The translations under genes and the position numbers were made by a program. A DNA stretch of 11,200 nt from CALMFT01 sp964563595 (GTDB lineage: Bacteria; Patescibacteriota; Gracilibacteria; Absconditabacterales; Absconditicoccaceae): assembly GCA_964563595.1 (NCBI GenBank), contig CAZLWR010000029.1, positions 1 to 11,200 of the forward strand, in the 5' to 3' direction. A model generated the notes under the pieces. It was not told the DNA's origin and did no database searches. It worked only from the letters and a program-made list of their open reading frames with translations. The number at the start of each line of letters is the position of its first letter. Position 1 is the stretch's first letter. This document shows, piece by piece, positions 8,750 through 11,200 of the stretch.

Positions 8750-10146
8750 GGCACCGCACTATTCAACAGATTCACTGTCATCTCAGACAGTGTTTTTTTT
8801 TGGATTGGAGAGTCTATATATTGAAGGGCCTTGGCAAAATACACTTTGGCGTTATCCAATAAGCCCTGCTCTTTGTACAAAAGTCAGATTATATAATATG
8901 TTTGCCATTGAGGATACTTTTTAACCAAGGGTATCAACAGTTTGATGGCCTGAGTAGTATTACCTTGTATGAGAAGCTTGCCCGCCTCCCCATAGCGGCA
9001 AATAAACTGCTGACCTGATAAAACAATAGGACATCGTTGGAGAGCAAAATCATAGACTTGGGGATACTGAGTGTAAAGTTGTTTGATAGCAAGCATATCA
9101 CCACTGCCTACCTGCAGCCTATCATACACATACCGATCAAACACTGTTTGAAAATCCACATCTACTAGCCTGCCAGTATGTTCTGAGACAAAAAGTTGTT
9201 CCAAGTACCCATATATTTTCTTGTCGGAAGCAGTCCTGTCATTTACATTGTGTTTTTCCATATCTATCAAATATCTTCGTCACTCTAATTTGAGTCTGGG
9301 AGATTTGGTTTGTAAGAAATAATTAGTAGCCTGAGTATATTCTTTTTTATCATAATATACCAAACCCAATAGAAATTGGTACCGCTCCTGATTATCGGAA
9401 TCCACTTGCAAGAGAACATCCAAGGCAGACAACGTTATATCATATTCGTGAGTCAATAGACCCACATAGGACTTTATTTGATAGGGAAGTATATAGTTTG
9501 GATTTTTGCTAATGGCATAATCTGATAAAGTTTTCGCCACACCAAATTCCTGGTTTTTGAAATATGCTATCGCGAACAAAGCCTTCAAATAATAATCAGG
9601 TGCCTCTGTATAAGAGTGGAACACATCGAATTGTCTCCAAAGTTCATTTTTGAACACAGCATACTCACCAGTCAGCTTATTTATTTCTTCTTTTTGAAAA
9701 ATGCCTTGCAGCAAGTTCAGCGTGAAACGATAATACACTGCGTCGTCACTAGCAATAGAACCCGATGCTATATAGTTTGACAAAAAACCATCCAATTCAC
9801 TATACCACTGCGGGGACGGATGCATGTCATTAATAAGTATTTTCATAAGTCTTGCCCTATCTCGGTCATCAGTTTGTTTCATCAATTCCGTGAAATAACT
9901 GGCAGCCTTGTCGTACTGAGCACTCGCCACTAGATAATCGATCAATACATAAAGATCTTTTATGGCCTTACTTTCTGCATATGTTTTTTCCAAGTCACTG
10001 CTACCATGTTGTACAATATTTTTCTGTAAATCATCGAGTGAATATTGCATGCCAGTAGAAGTATTATCTTTGGAAAGCGGCCCAATGGTACATCCAGCGA
10101 CTATGATTACCAACAAAAATAACAAAATATGCATTAATTTTTTCAT
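8746..10146 (-). CDS. TPR-like lipoprotein, UGA=Gly
   Basis: A 466-residue protein from ATG 10146 to TAG 8746-8748. Two in-frame UGA codons (9280-9282 and 8884-8886) join what otherwise looks like two or three separate frames. The N-terminus MKKLMHILLFLLVIIVAGC is a lipoprotein signal peptide with lipobox VAGC, so Cys19 is the predicted lipidated residue and the mature protein is tethered at the outer face of the membrane. The rest is nearly all helical, with repeated pairs resembling tetratricopeptide repeats: YDKAASYFTELMKQ; FLLGLVYYDKKEYTQATNYF; and near the C-terminus TTQAIKLLIPLVKKYPQW with LLDNAKVYFAKALQY. Such repeats usually mediate protein-protein contacts. It lies 50 bases downstream of the lamin-tail gene and is probably cotranscribed. 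Its last codons overlap the stop of the convergent gene. The partner and exact role are unknown. Confidence 0.82.
8773..8801 (+). terminator. Intrinsic terminator of the 8096 gene, inside antisense coding DNA
   Basis: CACTGTC-ATCTCA-GACAGTG (7-bp perfect stem, 6-base loop) is followed by nine T. It starts 24 bases after the plus-strand TAA and lies within the last codons of the minus-strand lipoprotein gene, where the T-run is read as Lys-Lys. There is no T-tract on the minus strand, so it is one-directional. Confidence 0.85.
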
Positions 10147-10196
10147 TCAAGAAAAACAAACTAAAGTCTCAAGAAACATAATCATTATAAATCAGA

Positions 10197-11200
10197 TTAC
10201 AATCTATTGACCAGGTCGATAGTTTTTTGATTTATTTGATAGTGATAAAGATCTTGTATATAATCCGATACACCGGGAGCAAGAAGATCAGCAAGTGATT
10301 TATTTGTTTGTTCGTCAATATAGGCTTTGATATCGTTGACATATTTATAGCGATAACTTTTACCAATTTTTTCTTTGCTCGTATAAATGTATCATTGTTT
10401 GATTTCTTCTTCTAAAATGTTTGCATATCCTCCATACCATTGAAATCAGCCGCCCTCTCGAGCAGCAGGCCATTCGGATTTTAAAACAGATAAGAGGAGT
10501 TTGTTGGTGTTTTCATACAGATACCAATTGTTTCTAGCTAGCAATTCTTTGGTTCTTTGTAATTCTAATTGTTGTTTAAAGGAAATTTGATCTCTTTTTC
10601 TTGCCAGCTGAAGCTTCTGGTATTTCGCTTTTTCAGTATCTTTGGCAATCTTCACTTTTTCTGTGCAACTCAACTCAATCTTGGCCTTTTTAGCAGATTG
10701 TTCTGCAGCCAACGACCTATCGACGGCTAATTCGGATCCTGATATATAAAATCACGAAGTACTTCTCGTGACCTCTTCTCACTCACGCACTTCATGATAA
10801 CAGCTTTCGTCCACCAATCAAGTCAAATCGTGGAACAACGACAAACACATTCCATCATTACGCAAACCCCGTCATCCCACAAACGTCTTCACCTCTAGCC
10901 CCTGCCGTAAGCCGCTGAGGGGGAACCTCTTCTTACCAACTTGGACAAGATATCATTGGGCGTCTATTGCTCCACTGCTATTATTTACAACGCTAAATTG
11001 TTCATACAGACTGTCTGATCAAACAGGATTTGGCAATACAGAATGCAATCTCAATAAGAAATTATCAGTCACGGCTGAAATGGGTGAAGACTCAGGATTT
11101 TCGATAGAAGGCGAAGTGATCCTTTCTACAGCACTACAAAAGTCGGCCGTTTGCTCCTTATGGCAGGCCACATCTTCCATGTCAGACAAGATTGAATTTG
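10197..11200 (-). CDS. Lamin-tail-domain-like protein with charged helical region (5' end outside window)
   Basis: The minus-strand frame is open from the right window edge to TAA at 10197-10199 once eight UGA codons are read as Gly; 333 residues are visible and the N-terminus is missing. The segment encoded at about 11039-10911 reads VLPNPVGSDSLYEQF, then VVNNSSGAIDAQGYLVQVG and KKRFPLSG. This resembles the lamin-tail domain (LTD), an Ig-like fold common in secreted proteins, with its typical PNPxGxD, E-x-x-x-x-N and Gly-x-x-L pattern. After it comes a linker, then about 60 residues of Ala/Lys/Glu/Gln-rich sequence (10712-10540) that should form a charged helix or coiled coil, then an aromatic C-terminal part (WYGGYANI, KSYRYKYV, DYIQDLYHY) that I cannot place. 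It is probably exported, since LTD proteins usually are and the next gene is a lipoprotein. The LTD call rests on pattern memory and is moderate. Confidence 0.68.

Noticed and set aside
5302..10146. Multiple frameshifted pseudogenes
   Set aside because: Each break between fragments is an in-frame UGA, with no change of reading frame. Read as Gly, the frames are continuous to TAA or TAG.
531..11200. UGA as tryptophan (code 4) or as selenocysteine
   Set aside because: The conserved sites occupied by UGA (LSGGQ, TruB loops) demand Gly, UGG is used for Trp in the same genes, and UGA is far too frequent and lacks selenocysteine-insertion hairpins.
1..11200. CRISPR arrays, transposons, tRNA genes, phage modules
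   Set aside because: I saw no regularly spaced direct repeats, no transposase motifs or terminal inverted repeats, no tRNA cloverleaf and no phage proteins on either strand.

Overview
The window is an AT-rich bacterial segment that only makes sense if UGA is read as glycine instead of stop (genetic code 25), as in the candidate phyla Gracilibacteria (BD1-5) and Absconditabacteria (SR1). Three conserved protein motifs prove it. The TruB N-terminus reads KPS-[UGA]-WTSNDVV. Its catalytic loop reads KC-[UGA]-HSGTLDP, where the family has Gly. The ABC signature LSGGQ of the SbcC-like ATPase has UGA as its second glycine. Under the standard code nearly every gene here breaks into fragments; under code 25 the window resolves into a few intact genes ending in TAA or TAG. 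Which of the two phyla it belongs to cannot be decided from this window.

Layout. (1) Positions 1-1226, plus strand: the tail of an unknown gene, a small nucleoside 2-deoxyribosyltransferase-like protein, and a PUA-less truB, tightly packed like an operon and followed by a hairpin terminator at 1251. (2) Positions 1343-5002, minus strand: a 1219-residue secreted S-layer-type protein with a signal peptide and three SLH repeats. It converges on truB and ends in a strong terminator with a GCAA tetraloop. Its 5' region (5003-5225) contains a perfect 12-bp palindrome. (3) Positions 5302-8007, minus strand: a 901-residue SbcC/Rad50-like ATPase, followed by its own AU-rich terminator at 5229-5274. 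(4) Positions 8008-8095: a short divergent promoter region. (5) Positions 8096-8749, plus strand: an unrecognised 217-residue protein whose stop codon overlaps that of the convergent neighbour. (6) Positions 8746-11200, minus strand: a 466-residue TPR-like lipoprotein, preceded by the 3' part (333 residues visible) of a protein with a lamin-tail-like domain and a charged helical region. These two probably form an envelope or secreted-protein operon.

The clearest unusual signals are these. The S-layer gene uses UGA for only 1 of about 90 glycines, while its neighbours use it for roughly a quarter to a half (truB about 8 of 17, the ATPase 9 of 37). The ATPase has lost the CxxC zinc hook and has a variant Walker A. 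A factor-independent terminator is embedded in the coding region of an antisense gene. No start codon has a recognisable Shine-Dalgarno sequence. No tRNA, rRNA, CRISPR array, insertion sequence or phage gene was found.
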